Below are positions 54,778 through 63,353 of a stretch of 64,000 nt of DNA, one piece after another. The notes below the pieces were generated by a model. That model ran no database searches. It was not told the origin of the DNA and saw nothing but the letters and a program-made list of their open reading frames with translations. Made by a program: the position numbers and the translations under genes. The DNA comes from Sphingomicrobium sediminis (lineage in GTDB: Bacteria > Pseudomonadota > Alphaproteobacteria > Sphingomonadales > Sphingomonadaceae). The DNA lies in contig NZ_JAMSHT010000001.1 in assembly GCF_023805295.1 (NCBI RefSeq), positions 1,860,001 to 1,924,000 of the forward strand. Reading direction: 5' to 3'. Position 1 is the stretch's first letter, and each line of letters begins with the position of its first letter.

Positions 54778-55266
54778 ATGGCAGGCGTGAACAAGGTCAT
54801 CCTGGTCGGCAATCTGGGTGCCGACCCCGAGAGCCGCAATCTCAACAATGGCGGCGAAGTGGTGAACCTGCGGATTGCCACTAGCGAGACCTGGAAGGAC
54901 CGCGACGGCAACCGCCAGGAACGCACCGAGTGGCACAGCGTGGCCATCTTCAACGAGAATCTCGGCCGCGTCGCCAAGAACTACCTGCGCAAGGGCAGCA
55001 AGGTGTACATCGAAGGCCAGCTGCAGACCCGCAAGTGGCAGGACCAGTCGGGCAATGACCGCTATTCGACCGAAATCGTGCTGCAGCGCTATCGCGGCGA
55101 ACTCCAGCTGCTCGACCGTCGCGAAGACGGCCCGGGCGGTGGCGGCGATTATGGTGGCAGCCAGGGTGGCTATGGCGGCGGCGGTGGTGGCGGCAACAAT
55201 GCGCCGAGCCAGCGTCCGCAGCCGGCCAGCTTCGACGACGACCTCAACGACGACGTTCCCTTCTAG
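54778..55266 (+). CDS. ssb: Single-stranded DNA-binding protein
   Basis: 162 residues. [20 protein letters not shown] begins the OB fold, [20 protein letters not shown] is inside it, and a Gly-rich linker leads to the C-terminal acidic tip [10 protein letters not shown], which binds partner proteins. TTGGAGA precedes ATG 54778. It is essential in replication and repair. Confidence 0.96.
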   Translation: MAGVNKVILVGNLGADPESRNLNNGGEVVNLRIATSETWKDRDGNRQERTEWHSVAIFNENLGRVAKNYLRKGSKVYIEGQLQTRKWQDQSGNDRYSTEIVLQRYRGELQLLDRREDGPGGGGDYGGSQGGYGGGGGGGNNAPSQRPQPASFDDDLNDDVPF

Positions 55267-55269
55267 GGA

Positions 55270-55806
55270 TTAGTCGCCCGATGCGTCCTTGCCGGCTTCG
55301 AGACGTTTCTTGAGGCCGGCGAGCGCGCCGAAGGCTCCCGCTTCCTCTTCGGTTTTGACGCCTGCCGCGCGCAGCCGCGCATCGGCATCGTCGACCCGCG
55401 GCCAGGGATCGAGGCTCAGCGACAAGGTGTCGACCAAAGCATCGCCGATCGCGATTTCGCGGCCGTCATGGAAGATGGTGTCCATCTCATCCGCTTCGAG
55501 TTCGATTTCTTCTTCCTCGCTGCCGGTGGCCGGCACGGGGCGGAAATCGAAGGCGAATTTCTCGTCCAACGTTTCGAGGACCGGGTCGCCGGTGGCGACG
55601 CAGGCCTGCTCGCTGGTGGCTTCCATCCGGCCCTCGACATGGACGAGGTCGCCGTCGCGCTCGATCCGATAGTCGACAATGAAACGGTCGAGCGACACGA
55701 GCCCCAGGCGCTCGGCAATTTCGGCACGCAGCGCGGCATCCGCCTTGAGACGGTGCGACCCGCTCGTCAACGTGGCGAGCGGCAGGGGGGCAAGCGGATC
55801 GGTCAT
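55270..55806 (-). CDS. YceD/DUF177 family protein
   Basis: 178 residues. It has ATSEQACVATGDPVLETLDEKF and a central acidic segment TGSEEEEIELEADEMD, then IAIGDALVDTLSLSLDPWPR, the DUF177 signature. DUF177 proteins have been linked with 23S rRNA synthesis and usually precede rpmF (L32), which is not here. The stop lies four bases from the ssb stop on the other strand. Confidence 0.8.
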   Translation of the reverse strand: MTDPLAPLPLATLTSGSHRLKADAALRAEIAERLGLVSLDRFIVDYRIERDGDLVHVEGRMEATSEQACVATGDPVLETLDEKFAFDFRPVPATGSEEEEIELEADEMDTIFHDGREIAIGDALVDTLSLSLDPWPRVDDADARLRAAGVKTEEEAGAFGALAGLKKRLEAGKDASGD

Positions 55807-56321
55807 AGGTCGCCCTTGATCAAAGCGGCATCGGGTTCGCCGGCCATGCGTTCGGCAACGCGGCGCAATTGTTCTTCGGCATAGGTGAGCGCGTCCTCAC
55901 CCGGATCTTCGTCACGATAGACGCTGAACAGGGTGGCGGCTTTCCATTCCTCGTGGTCGGCATTTTCATCGCTGGCATGGCGCCAGCGATCGACGCGGGA
56001 CGCCAATGCCCCAACAAGGCCGCGCACCTGTTTGCCGATCGTCGTGTCGAAACCCAGCTCGCGCATCTGCGAATCCATGTCGGCGATAAAGGCTTCTGTG
56101 AGTGCGACCGAAGTGCGCACCGCATCTTCCTCGCCATCCTCAAGCCGCAACGTCGCCAGCGCGACCAGGGTCGAGAGTATGGCGAAACGACCGTCCAGAT
56201 CGTCGCTGACCTTGCCCTCGACATACCAATGTTTGTCGCGCGCCATCGCCACGAGCGCGGCATAGAGGCTGGCCGCCTTGGCCCCGGGCGGGGGTCCCAG
56301 CCAGCTGAACAGCTTGCGCAT
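55803..56321 (-). CDS. Ubiquinol-cytochrome c chaperone (CBP3-like)
   Basis: 172 residues. ASLYAALVAMARDKHWYVEG and DDLDGRFAILSTLVALATLR fit the Ubiq_cyt_C_chap family, which assists assembly of the bc1 complex in mitochondria and alphaproteobacteria. DSQMRELGFDTTIGKQVRGL is also family-like. ATG 56321 is chosen over a longer Arg-rich frame. The stop overlaps the YceD start by four bases. Confidence 0.82.
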   Translation of the reverse strand: MRKLFSWLGPPPGAKAASLYAALVAMARDKHWYVEGKVSDDLDGRFAILSTLVALATLRLEDGEEDAVRTSVALTEAFIADMDSQMRELGFDTTIGKQVRGLVGALASRVDRWRHASDENADHEEWKAATLFSVYRDEDPGEDALTYAEEQLRRVAERMAGEPDAALIKGDL

Positions 56322-56427
56322 GCCATTTCTCCTCGTCAAAGCGCCCTTGCGCCAGCGCCGCGCTCGCCGCATAGTCCGCCGCGAACCGGCCCGGCAAGGG
56401 CAAGTAGTGAAGAAATGGGATTATCTT

Positions 56428-56883
56428 ATGCGTGGCAACCGGCTTTTCGCCGCTGCAATCGTGGCATTGTCGCTCTCGGCCTGCGCGGGGATCCGCGACA
56501 ATTCGGGCTATATCTATAACGAGGAACTGGCGACCTCGATCGAGCCGGGTATCGACAATCGCGATTCGGTCCAGGCGACGCTCGGCCAGCCGACCTTCGT
56601 TGGCCAGTTCAGCGACAGCGACTGGTATTATGTGAGCCGCCGCACGGGCACCTTCGCCTTCCGTCAGCCGCGCATGACCGATACCCGCATCGTCCGCATT
56701 CGCTTCGACGAAGCCGGCAATGTCCTCGACGTCAGCGAACGTGGCCCCGAGGCCGTCGCCTCGATCGATCCCGAAGGCGACACCACGCCGACGCTGGGCC
56801 GCGAGCGCAGCTTCTTCGAGGAAATCTTCGGCAATATCGGGCAGGTCAACCAAGGCGGGCTCCAGGCGCCGCAACAGCAATAA
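56428..56883 (+). CDS. bamE: Outer membrane assembly lipoprotein BamE (SmpA/OmlA)
   Basis: 151 residues. The N-terminus has a lipobox (LSLSAC, Cys about 18) and the SmpA fold: IEPGIDNRDSVQATLGQPTF and DWYYVSRRTGTFAFRQP. It is a lipoprotein of the BAM complex that inserts outer membrane beta-barrels. ATG 56428 lies just inside the start; GTG 56407 is an alternative with basic residues. The last 30 residues are Gln/Gly rich. Confidence 0.9.
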   Translation: MRGNRLFAAAIVALSLSACAGIRDNSGYIYNEELATSIEPGIDNRDSVQATLGQPTFVGQFSDSDWYYVSRRTGTFAFRQPRMTDTRIVRIRFDEAGNVLDVSERGPEAVASIDPEGDTTPTLGRERSFFEEIFGNIGQVNQGGLQAPQQQ

Positions 56884-56906
56884 GATGTCGTGAAAGGGAC
56901 GAGGCG

Positions 56907-57668
56907 ATGACCGCGATCCCAGAAGACCAGACCTATGGCGAGTTCCTTGAGCTCGGCAAGCTGTTGGATGCGCAGCATGTGCACACCGATGTGCATGACG
57001 AGATGCTGTTCATCATCATCCACCAGACCAAGGAATTGTGGCTCAAGCAGATCCTGTTCGAGGTGGATTATGCGATCGATGAGCTCGCCAAGGACAATTT
57101 CCTGTTCGCCCACAAGGCTCTGAGCCGGGTCAGCCGCATCCAGACGGTGATGACGCTGAGCTGGGACATTCTCTCCACGCTCACGCCGGCCGATTACATG
57201 AAGTTCCGCCACGTCTTCGGCACGGCCTCGGGCTTCCAGTCGGCGCAATTCCGTGCTGTCGAATATCGCCTGGGCATGAAGGACCCGCGTTTCCTCAAGA
57301 ATTACGATGACGGCTCGCCCGAGCGCCAAATGCTCCAAGAGGCGCTGGAGAAAGAGAGCCTGTACGAGGCGGCCAACGCGGCGCTGGGCCGTGCCGGCTT
57401 CGACATCAGCGACGAGGCGGTGATCGAGGAAAGCTGGATCGCGGTCTATCGCGACACGCTCGCGCATTCGGGGCTCTATGGGCTGGCCGAGAAGCTGGTC
57501 GATCTCGACGACGCGCTGGCGGCGTGGCGGCACAAGCATGTGCTGACCGTCGAACGTGTCATCGGCGCGCGCATGGGGACGGGCGGCTCGGCGGGTGCGG
57601 CCTATCTGCGCACGACGCTCGCCAAGCGCGCTTTCCCGGCCTTGTGGGAAATCCGGACCCGCCTGTGA
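56907..57668 (+). CDS. kynA: Tryptophan 2,3-dioxygenase
   Basis: 253 residues. It opens the indole ring of Trp to N-formylkynurenine using heme iron. HTDVHDEMLFIIIHQTKELW is near residue 26, GTASGFQSAQFRAVEYRLG near 110, and KHVLTVERVIGARMGTGGS with the heme His near 211. It precedes a kynureninase-like gene with a four-base overlap. A formamidase for the middle step is not in the window. Confidence 0.95.
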   Translation: MTAIPEDQTYGEFLELGKLLDAQHVHTDVHDEMLFIIIHQTKELWLKQILFEVDYAIDELAKDNFLFAHKALSRVSRIQTVMTLSWDILSTLTPADYMKFRHVFGTASGFQSAQFRAVEYRLGMKDPRFLKNYDDGSPERQMLQEALEKESLYEAANAALGRAGFDISDEAVIEESWIAVYRDTLAHSGLYGLAEKLVDLDDALAAWRHKHVLTVERVIGARMGTGGSAGAAYLRTTLAKRAFPALWEIRTRL

Positions 57669-58831
57669 GTTTCAAGCCTCTCTTTTCCAAGAGCCTGGCC
57701 GCAGCGCCCGACCGCCTGCATGTCGCGGCGCACAGCCATCATCTCTGGCCCGATGCCTCCTATGATGGTCAGGTCGAGTGCTGGAATGATGCCGCTCGGC
57801 TGGCCGATCGCAAGTGGGAGCGGGTGATGGGCGAGGTGTGGCCCGAGGCCGCTGCGAATGTCGCCGAAGAACTCGGGATGAAGCGCGAACAGCAGGACCG
57901 CATCGTCTTTGCCGCGAATACCCACGATTTCATCATCCGGCTGGCCGCCGCCTGTCCACGGCGCGGGGGCGAGAAGTTGCGCATCCTTGCGAGCGACGGC
58001 GAATTCCATTCGGCGCGGCGTCAGTTTGCGCGCTGGGTCGAGGCCGAAGAGATCGAACTGGAGACATTGCCGGTCGAACCCTTCGAAAGCTTTGCCGAGC
58101 GTTTTGCCAAGCGCGTGGCCGAGGACGAGCATGATTTGATGATGGTGAGCCAGGTGTTGTTCGGCACTGGCAAGGTCGTCGCGCCGATCGAGCCGATCGT
58201 CGATCTCGCTCGCCCCGAGGGGCCCTGGGTCGTGATCGACGGCTATCACAGTTTCATGGCGCTCGACGCGCCGTTCGGTGGCCAACTGTCGGACAAGGCT
58301 TTCTACCTTGGCGGCGGGTATAAATATGCGATGGCCGGCGAGGGCATGGGATTCATGGTCTGCCCATCGGGTTTCGGCGAGCGCCCGCCAATCACCGGCT
58401 GGTTCGCCGAGTTCGAGGATTTGTCGCTGCCGCCGGGCATGGTCGGCTATGCCAAGGATGCGATGCGCTTCATGGGCGCGACCTTCGATCCGAGTGTCCT
58501 GTATCGCTGGAATGCGATTGTCCGGATGCTGGCGGAAGAAGATTTGACGACGGCGACGATCAGCGCGCATGTCGCAGCGCTTCAGGCGCAGCTTCTCGAG
58601 GCCATTGCCGATACGCCGCTGGCTGGGGCCGAATTGCTGAACCCGCTCGATGGCGGGCCGCATGCACGCTTCCTTGCTTTCCGCCACGAAAAGGCGGCGG
58701 CATGGAGCGAAGCGCTCAAGCAGGAGGACTGCATTACCGACGTCCGCGGCAATGTCATTCGCGTGGGGCTCGGCCTCTACCACGACGCCGAGGATATCGA
58801 GGCCTTCGCGAAGCTCGCTGCGGCGCTCTAG
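57665..58831 (+). CDS. Kynureninase-like PLP enzyme (aminotransferase class V)
   Basis: 388 residues, GTG start within the tail of kynA. LHVAAHSHHLWPDASYDGQV begins the fold, VVIDGYHSFMALD is the cofactor-side motif with Asp, and LGGGYKYAMAGEG carries the PLP lysine. Its coupling with Trp dioxygenase makes kynureninase (splitting kynurenine to anthranilate and alanine) the most likely role. Another class V enzyme is possible. TAG shares CTAG (58828-58831) with tetR. Confidence 0.78.
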   Translation: MSFKPLFSKSLAAAPDRLHVAAHSHHLWPDASYDGQVECWNDAARLADRKWERVMGEVWPEAAANVAEELGMKREQQDRIVFAANTHDFIIRLAAACPRRGGEKLRILASDGEFHSARRQFARWVEAEEIELETLPVEPFESFAERFAKRVAEDEHDLMMVSQVLFGTGKVVAPIEPIVDLARPEGPWVVIDGYHSFMALDAPFGGQLSDKAFYLGGGYKYAMAGEGMGFMVCPSGFGERPPITGWFAEFEDLSLPPGMVGYAKDAMRFMGATFDPSVLYRWNAIVRMLAEEDLTTATISAHVAALQAQLLEAIADTPLAGAELLNPLDGGPHARFLAFRHEKAAAWSEALKQEDCITDVRGNVIRVGLGLYHDAEDIEAFAKLAAAL

Positions 58832-59472
58832 TCGCGGCGCAGGCCCTCGGCCATCAACCGGTTGGCCGCGGCGGCGACCTTGGCCGGGTCCTCGTCGCCC
58901 CAGACGCTGAAGCGCAGCCCAAGAAATACGTTCATGCCCATGACCGCCCAAGCGCGGACTTCGGAATCGAGATCGCTTGTCGCCGGCGTCATTTCTTCCG
59001 ATTCATCGAGACGGGCACCGATACGCGCTGCCGTGCCGCGATAATGCTGCTCGAACCCTTCGGGATCGACGAATTCGGCCTCGTCGATGATGCGATAGAC
59101 TTCGGCCTGCGTGCGGGCGAAGCGGAGGAAGGCTTCGAGCGCTGCGCGTTCGCGATCGATCCCGTCCTCGACATCGGCAATGGCCGGCGCAACCGCATCC
59201 GCGACGCGCTGCGACATGTCGGCGACTAGCGCGCGGAACACTTCCTCCTTGGAATCGAAGTAAGTGTAGAAGGTGCCGAGCGCGACCTTGGCGCGCTGGG
59301 TGATGGCGACGATCGAGGTTTCACCAAAGCCGACCTGCCCGAATTCGACCCGCGCGGCGTCGAGAATCTTGGCCCGCGTCGCCAGCCCGCGTTTGGTGCG
59401 CGGCAGCTTCTCGCCGCCGGCATTTTCGCCCTTCGGCGATGTGCTTTTTGAAGTGTCGATCCCGTCCCCCAT
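58828..59472 (-). CDS. TetR family transcriptional regulator
   Basis: 214 residues. The N-terminal HTH (LDAARVEFGQVGFGETSIVA, ITQRAKVALGTFYTYFDSKE) is typical of TetR; the C-terminal domain is helical and lacks a recognisable ligand signature. A 24-base palindrome lies in the gap before the divergent TonB receptor, and is likely its operator. The first ATG is used, with a charged leader of about 25 residues. Confidence 0.9.
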   Translation of the reverse strand: MGDGIDTSKSTSPKGENAGGEKLPRTKRGLATRAKILDAARVEFGQVGFGETSIVAITQRAKVALGTFYTYFDSKEEVFRALVADMSQRVADAVAPAIADVEDGIDRERAALEAFLRFARTQAEVYRIIDEAEFVDPEGFEQHYRGTAARIGARLDESEEMTPATSDLDSEVRAWAVMGMNVFLGLRFSVWGDEDPAKVAAAANRLMAEGLRRD

Positions 59473-59488
59473 GACGCTTCATGTAGCA

Positions 59489-59512
59489 AAAGTTGAAACT
59501 CGGTTCAACTTT
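59489..59512. promoter_or_regulatory. TetR-type operator palindrome
   Basis: AAAGTTGAA (59489-59497), ACTCGG, TTCAACTTT (59504-59512): perfect nine-base arms around a six-base centre. It sits 16 bases from the tetR start and 71 bases before the TonB receptor start. Position and symmetry fit an operator controlling both genes. Confidence 0.7.
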
Positions 59513-59583
59513 CAGTATGGAGGTCTGCAACAGGGGCGGTCTTGTCAGGAAGATTGGCCCCGAAGGAACAAGGGGAGGATTTC

Positions 59584-61920
59584 ATGACTCGCACCATCAT
59601 GCTCGGCGCAACCGTTTCGCTGGCCGCGCTCGCCACGCCCACTTTCGCGCAGGAAAGCGCCACACAGCAGCCGCCCGAGGCCGACGCCACGACGGCGACC
59701 AATGCCGAAGGCCAGGACAATGACGAGGGCGAGATCATCGTCACTGCGCGGCGTAATGCCGAGGCACTGACCGACGTGCCGGCCTCGATCTCGGCTTTCA
59801 ACGAGCGCTCGCTCGATCGCTTGCAGGCCAACGATACGACCGGGCTCCAAGGTGCGGTCCCCAACCTCAACATCGTCCAGGGCCGCGGTTCGTCCAACGC
59901 CACCAACATCTATATTCGCGGCGTCGGCCAGCCCGATGCGTTGCAGACGTTCGACCCGGCGGTCGGCGTCTATGTCGACGACGTCTATTACAGCCGCATC
60001 CGTGGCACGCAGATGGACCTGCTCGACCTCGAGCGTATCGAAGTCCTGCGCGGCCCGCAGGGAACGCTCTACGGCAAGAACACGATCGGCGGCGCCATCA
60101 AGCTCATCTCGCGCCGCCCGGGGGACGAGACGCGCGGCAGCCTCCAGTTCACGCTCGGCAGCTATAATCGCTTCGACCTGAAGGGTGTCTTCTCGACCCC
60201 GATCGCCGACAATGCCGGTATCGGGTTCGCGGTACTGACGGCGGACCGCGACGGTTTTGTCGAGGATGTGTTCGGCAACCGCAAGTTCAACAACAAGGAC
60301 ACGTTCGCGGCGCGCGGCTCGCTCGCCTTCGACCCGGCCGACAATGTCCGGCTCGACGTCAGCGTCGACTATGCGCGCGATGATGCCGGTCTGACCGTGG
60401 GCCAGCCGATCAATCCACTGACCGACCTGTTCGGCCTGCCGCTGGTCGATGGCGACATGATGCCGCTCGTCGACATCACGCCCAATCCCGATCCCGACGA
60501 CTACGATTTCACCGGGCGCGTCACGCCGGGCCTCCCCAACTCGACCAAGCTCAAGCATGGCGGTGTCACCGGCACCATCGGTGTCGACCTCAGCAACACG
60601 CTCGAATTCAAGTCGATCACCGCGTTCCGCCAGCTGATCACCGACGACTATATCGATATCGACGCGACCGAGCTCGAAACCGGCGACGTGTTCGTCGGCG
60701 TCGACCAGGAACAGTTCAGCCAGGAATTGCAGCTGCTCATCGACGCCTCGCGCGTCACCGGTGTGGTCGGCCTCTATTATCTCAACGAGAATGTCGCCTC
60801 GCACCAGGAGGCCTATGCCGACGACCTGGTCGGGCCGATTCTCGGCAACCCGACCTTCCTGCGGACCATCGACGATGATCTCAACACCAAGAGCTATGCG
60901 GCCTATGCCAATTTCAGCCTCGCGGTGACCGATCAGCTCAACCTGTCGGCGGGCATCCGCTACACCAACGAGGAAAAGGATTATTTCCGCACCACCTCGA
61001 CCTTCTCGTCCAGCCCGCTGCTGACCAGCGCCGCGCCGTTCGTGTTCGAGCCGGAAGATAGCTGGGACGACATCTCGCCGATGGCCAGCATCGACTTCTC
61101 CCCGACGCCCGACACCTTGCTCTATGCGCGTGTCGCCAAGGGCTTCAAATCGGGCGGCTTCAACGGCCGTGCCAACAATGCCAGCGAAACCCGCCCCTAT
61201 GATCCGGAGACGGTGTGGAGCTACGAAGCGGGTGCCAAGGCCTCGATCAACAACCAGCTCGATATTGCGGCGGCGGTCTTCCACAACGACTATCGCGACT
61301 TCCAGGCGCGCGTTGCCGGCTTGGCCGAGGATGAGAATGGCTTGCCCGTGCCGTCGCTCGCGGTGCTCAATGCCGGCGAGCTGCAGATCCGCGGCGCCGA
61401 ACTGGAAGTCGTCTACCAGCCCGTTCCGCTGCTGCGCCTCGATGCGCAGATCGGCTATCTCGACGCCGAATATAAGGAATTCGACGATGATCGCTTCGTC
61501 GATTTCGGCGGCAGCCGCGCCTTCCAGGAGCCGGCCTTCAGCCCCGATTGGACGATGCGTTACGGCGCCCAATATGGCACCGAATTCGGCGATGGCAGCG
61601 TCCTGACCTTCGGCGGTCAGGCCAAATATAAATCGCGCCACGCGCTGGCCGTCGACAATACCGCCTTCCTCGGCACGCTAGTGCAGGTCGGCACGGACGA
61701 TGAGATCGAAGGCCTGTTCCAGGACGATTTCTGGCTGTTCGACGCGCGCGTCGTCTACGAGATGCCGCAGCACGGCCTGTCACTCGGCGTCTATGGCAAC
61801 AATCTGTTCGACCAGCGCTACAAGACCGACGGCCAGGAATTCTCCTCGGTCGGCTCGATCCGCACTGTCTATTATGGCGCACCGCGCACGGTCGATGTGC
61901 GCGTGACCTGGCGCTTCTGA
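59584..61920 (+). CDS. TonB-dependent receptor
   Basis: 778 residues. A signal peptide (MTRTIMLGATVSLAALATPT) is followed by the TonB box DEGEIIVTARR, plug domain (VPASISAFNERSLDRLQAND, RIEVLRGPQGTLYGKNTIGG) and barrel ending DVRVTWRF with the C-terminal Phe needed for assembly. The ligand is unknown. With a TetR regulator before and an MFS transporter after, this looks like a specific uptake locus. AAGGGGAGG is the ribosome-binding site. Confidence 0.95.
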   Translation: MTRTIMLGATVSLAALATPTFAQESATQQPPEADATTATNAEGQDNDEGEIIVTARRNAEALTDVPASISAFNERSLDRLQANDTTGLQGAVPNLNIVQGRGSSNATNIYIRGVGQPDALQTFDPAVGVYVDDVYYSRIRGTQMDLLDLERIEVLRGPQGTLYGKNTIGGAIKLISRRPGDETRGSLQFTLGSYNRFDLKGVFSTPIADNAGIGFAVLTADRDGFVEDVFGNRKFNNKDTFAARGSLAFDPADNVRLDVSVDYARDDAGLTVGQPINPLTDLFGLPLVDGDMMPLVDITPNPDPDDYDFTGRVTPGLPNSTKLKHGGVTGTIGVDLSNTLEFKSITAFRQLITDDYIDIDATELETGDVFVGVDQEQFSQELQLLIDASRVTGVVGLYYLNENVASHQEAYADDLVGPILGNPTFLRTIDDDLNTKSYAAYANFSLAVTDQLNLSAGIRYTNEEKDYFRTTSTFSSSPLLTSAAPFVFEPEDSWDDISPMASIDFSPTPDTLLYARVAKGFKSGGFNGRANNASETRPYDPETVWSYEAGAKASINNQLDIAAAVFHNDYRDFQARVAGLAEDENGLPVPSLAVLNAGELQIRGAELEVVYQPVPLLRLDAQIGYLDAEYKEFDDDRFVDFGGSRAFQEPAFSPDWTMRYGAQYGTEFGDGSVLTFGGQAKYKSRHALAVDNTAFLGTLVQVGTDDEIEGLFQDDFWLFDARVVYEMPQHGLSLGVYGNNLFDQRYKTDGQEFSSVGSIRTVYYGAPRTVDVRVTWRF

Positions 61921-61930
61921 AATCACGGCA

Positions 61931-61965
61931 TGGGCGCGCGGGCTCTTTCCCGCGCCGCGCGCCCA
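61931..61965 (+). terminator. Strong GC hairpin between receptor and MFS genes
   Basis: TGGGCGCGCGG (61931-61941) and CCGCGCGCCCA (61955-61965) are exact inverted repeats of 11 bases with a 13-base loop. There is no T tract, so it may lower expression of the downstream gene or stabilise the receptor mRNA rather than end transcription. Confidence 0.45.
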
Positions 61966-61981
61966 CGCTAGCACCTTTGCC

Positions 61982-63295
61982 ATGACTGTTACCGAAACCG
62001 CGCCGGCCCGACCGGTCATCGCCAATCGCAACGTGATGATGGCGATGCTCGTCATCGCCTACACGCTCAATTTCATCGACCGGCAGATCATCGGTATCCT
62101 TGCCGAGCCGATCAAGACCGACCTCGGCCTGACGGATGGCCAGCTCGGCTGGATGGGCGGCACGGCCTTTGCGTTGTTCTACACCATCCTGGCGATCCCG
62201 CTGGCGATGCTCGCGGACCGCAAGAATCGCAGTTGGATCATCGCCATCGGCCTCACCGTCTGGAGCGCCGCGACGGCGATTTGCGGCCTGGCCCAGAATT
62301 TCTGGCAGCTCTTCCTCGCGCGCATGAGTGTCGGCGTCGGCGAAGCGGCAGGCGTGGCGCCGGCCTATTCGCTCATCAGCGATCTCTATCCGCCCGAAAA
62401 GCGTAGCCGCGCTCTCGCCATTTTCTCGCTCGGAATCCCGATCGGCTCGGCGCTGGGCGTGCTGTTCGGCGGCCTGGTGGCGGCCTCGGTCGACTGGCGC
62501 ACCGCTTTCATCACCATCGGCATCATCGGCGTCCTGTTCGCGCCCATTTTCAAATATTTCGTCCGCGATCCCGGCCATGGCCATTCGACCAAGCCGCTTG
62601 CCGGCGAGGAGCCCGACCGTAGCGAAGCCGCACCGACGGCCGATGCGCCCAAGATCGGCGAGGTCTTCAAGACCATCGCTGCCAAACCTAGCTTCTGGTT
62701 TCTCGCATTCGGTGCGGGCCTCGCCAGCATGGCGGGCTATGGCTTTGCCTTCTGGATGCCGAGCTTCCTCGCCCGCAGCTTCGAACTCGGACTGGTTGAG
62801 CGTAGCTGGCTGTTCGCGGGCATCCTCTTCTTCGGCGGTGCTGCCGGCATCTATGGCGGCGGCGTGCTGGGCGACCGGCTCGGCTCGCGCGCGGTGGGCG
62901 GCTATGCCAAGCTCATCTCGATCGCCTTCGTGATCACCTTGCCGGCCTATTTGCTCGCATTTTCGAGCACGAGCCTGTGGGTCGCTTTCCTCCTCTTCCT
63001 CATTCCCACCGCGCTGGGCCTGATGTGGCTGGGGCCGATCGTCACGGCGGTCACCAAGCTGGTGCCCGCCAACATGCGCGCGACTGCCTCGGCGCTGTTC
63101 CTGTTCATCAATAACCTCCTCGGTCTCGGCCTCGGGTCGCCGCTCATCGGCGAGATTAGCGATGCGCTGACGCCCATCTATGGCGACGAGGCGCTGCGTT
63201 ACTCGGCAATGGCAACGACCCTGGTCTATGCGGGCGCGGCCTTGTTGATGGCATTGGCCGCAAAAAGGCTTCACCGCGACGTCGTCGAGGCCTAG
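61982..63295 (+). CDS. MFS transporter (spinster-like)
   Basis: 437 residues with 12 membrane helices. LNFIDRQIIGILAEPIKTDL and PLAMLADRKNRSWIIAIGL carry the motif A-like loop; FLARMSVGVGEAAGVAPAYS and DLYPPEKRSRALAI are typical of the sphingomonad spinster group. A central loop (about 198-225) is hydrophilic. The substrate is not known, but TonB receptor then MFS suggests outer and inner membrane steps of one uptake path. Confidence 0.87.
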   Translation: MTVTETAPARPVIANRNVMMAMLVIAYTLNFIDRQIIGILAEPIKTDLGLTDGQLGWMGGTAFALFYTILAIPLAMLADRKNRSWIIAIGLTVWSAATAICGLAQNFWQLFLARMSVGVGEAAGVAPAYSLISDLYPPEKRSRALAIFSLGIPIGSALGVLFGGLVAASVDWRTAFITIGIIGVLFAPIFKYFVRDPGHGHSTKPLAGEEPDRSEAAPTADAPKIGEVFKTIAAKPSFWFLAFGAGLASMAGYGFAFWMPSFLARSFELGLVERSWLFAGILFFGGAAGIYGGGVLGDRLGSRAVGGYAKLISIAFVITLPAYLLAFSSTSLWVAFLLFLIPTALGLMWLGPIVTAVTKLVPANMRATASALFLFINNLLGLGLGSPLIGEISDALTPIYGDEALRYSAMATTLVYAGAALLMALAAKRLHRDVVEA

Positions 63296-63353
63296 GCCGC
63301 CGGAACTGGCGCAAAGCGAGCATCGTTCCTGTCTCCAAGAAGGAGACGCAACC

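Noticed and set aside
59545..61641. A 698-residue open frame on the minus strand, opposite the TonB receptor
   Set aside because: It mirrors a well-supported receptor gene, has no family motif, and is the kind of long shadow frame that GC-rich codon use produces.
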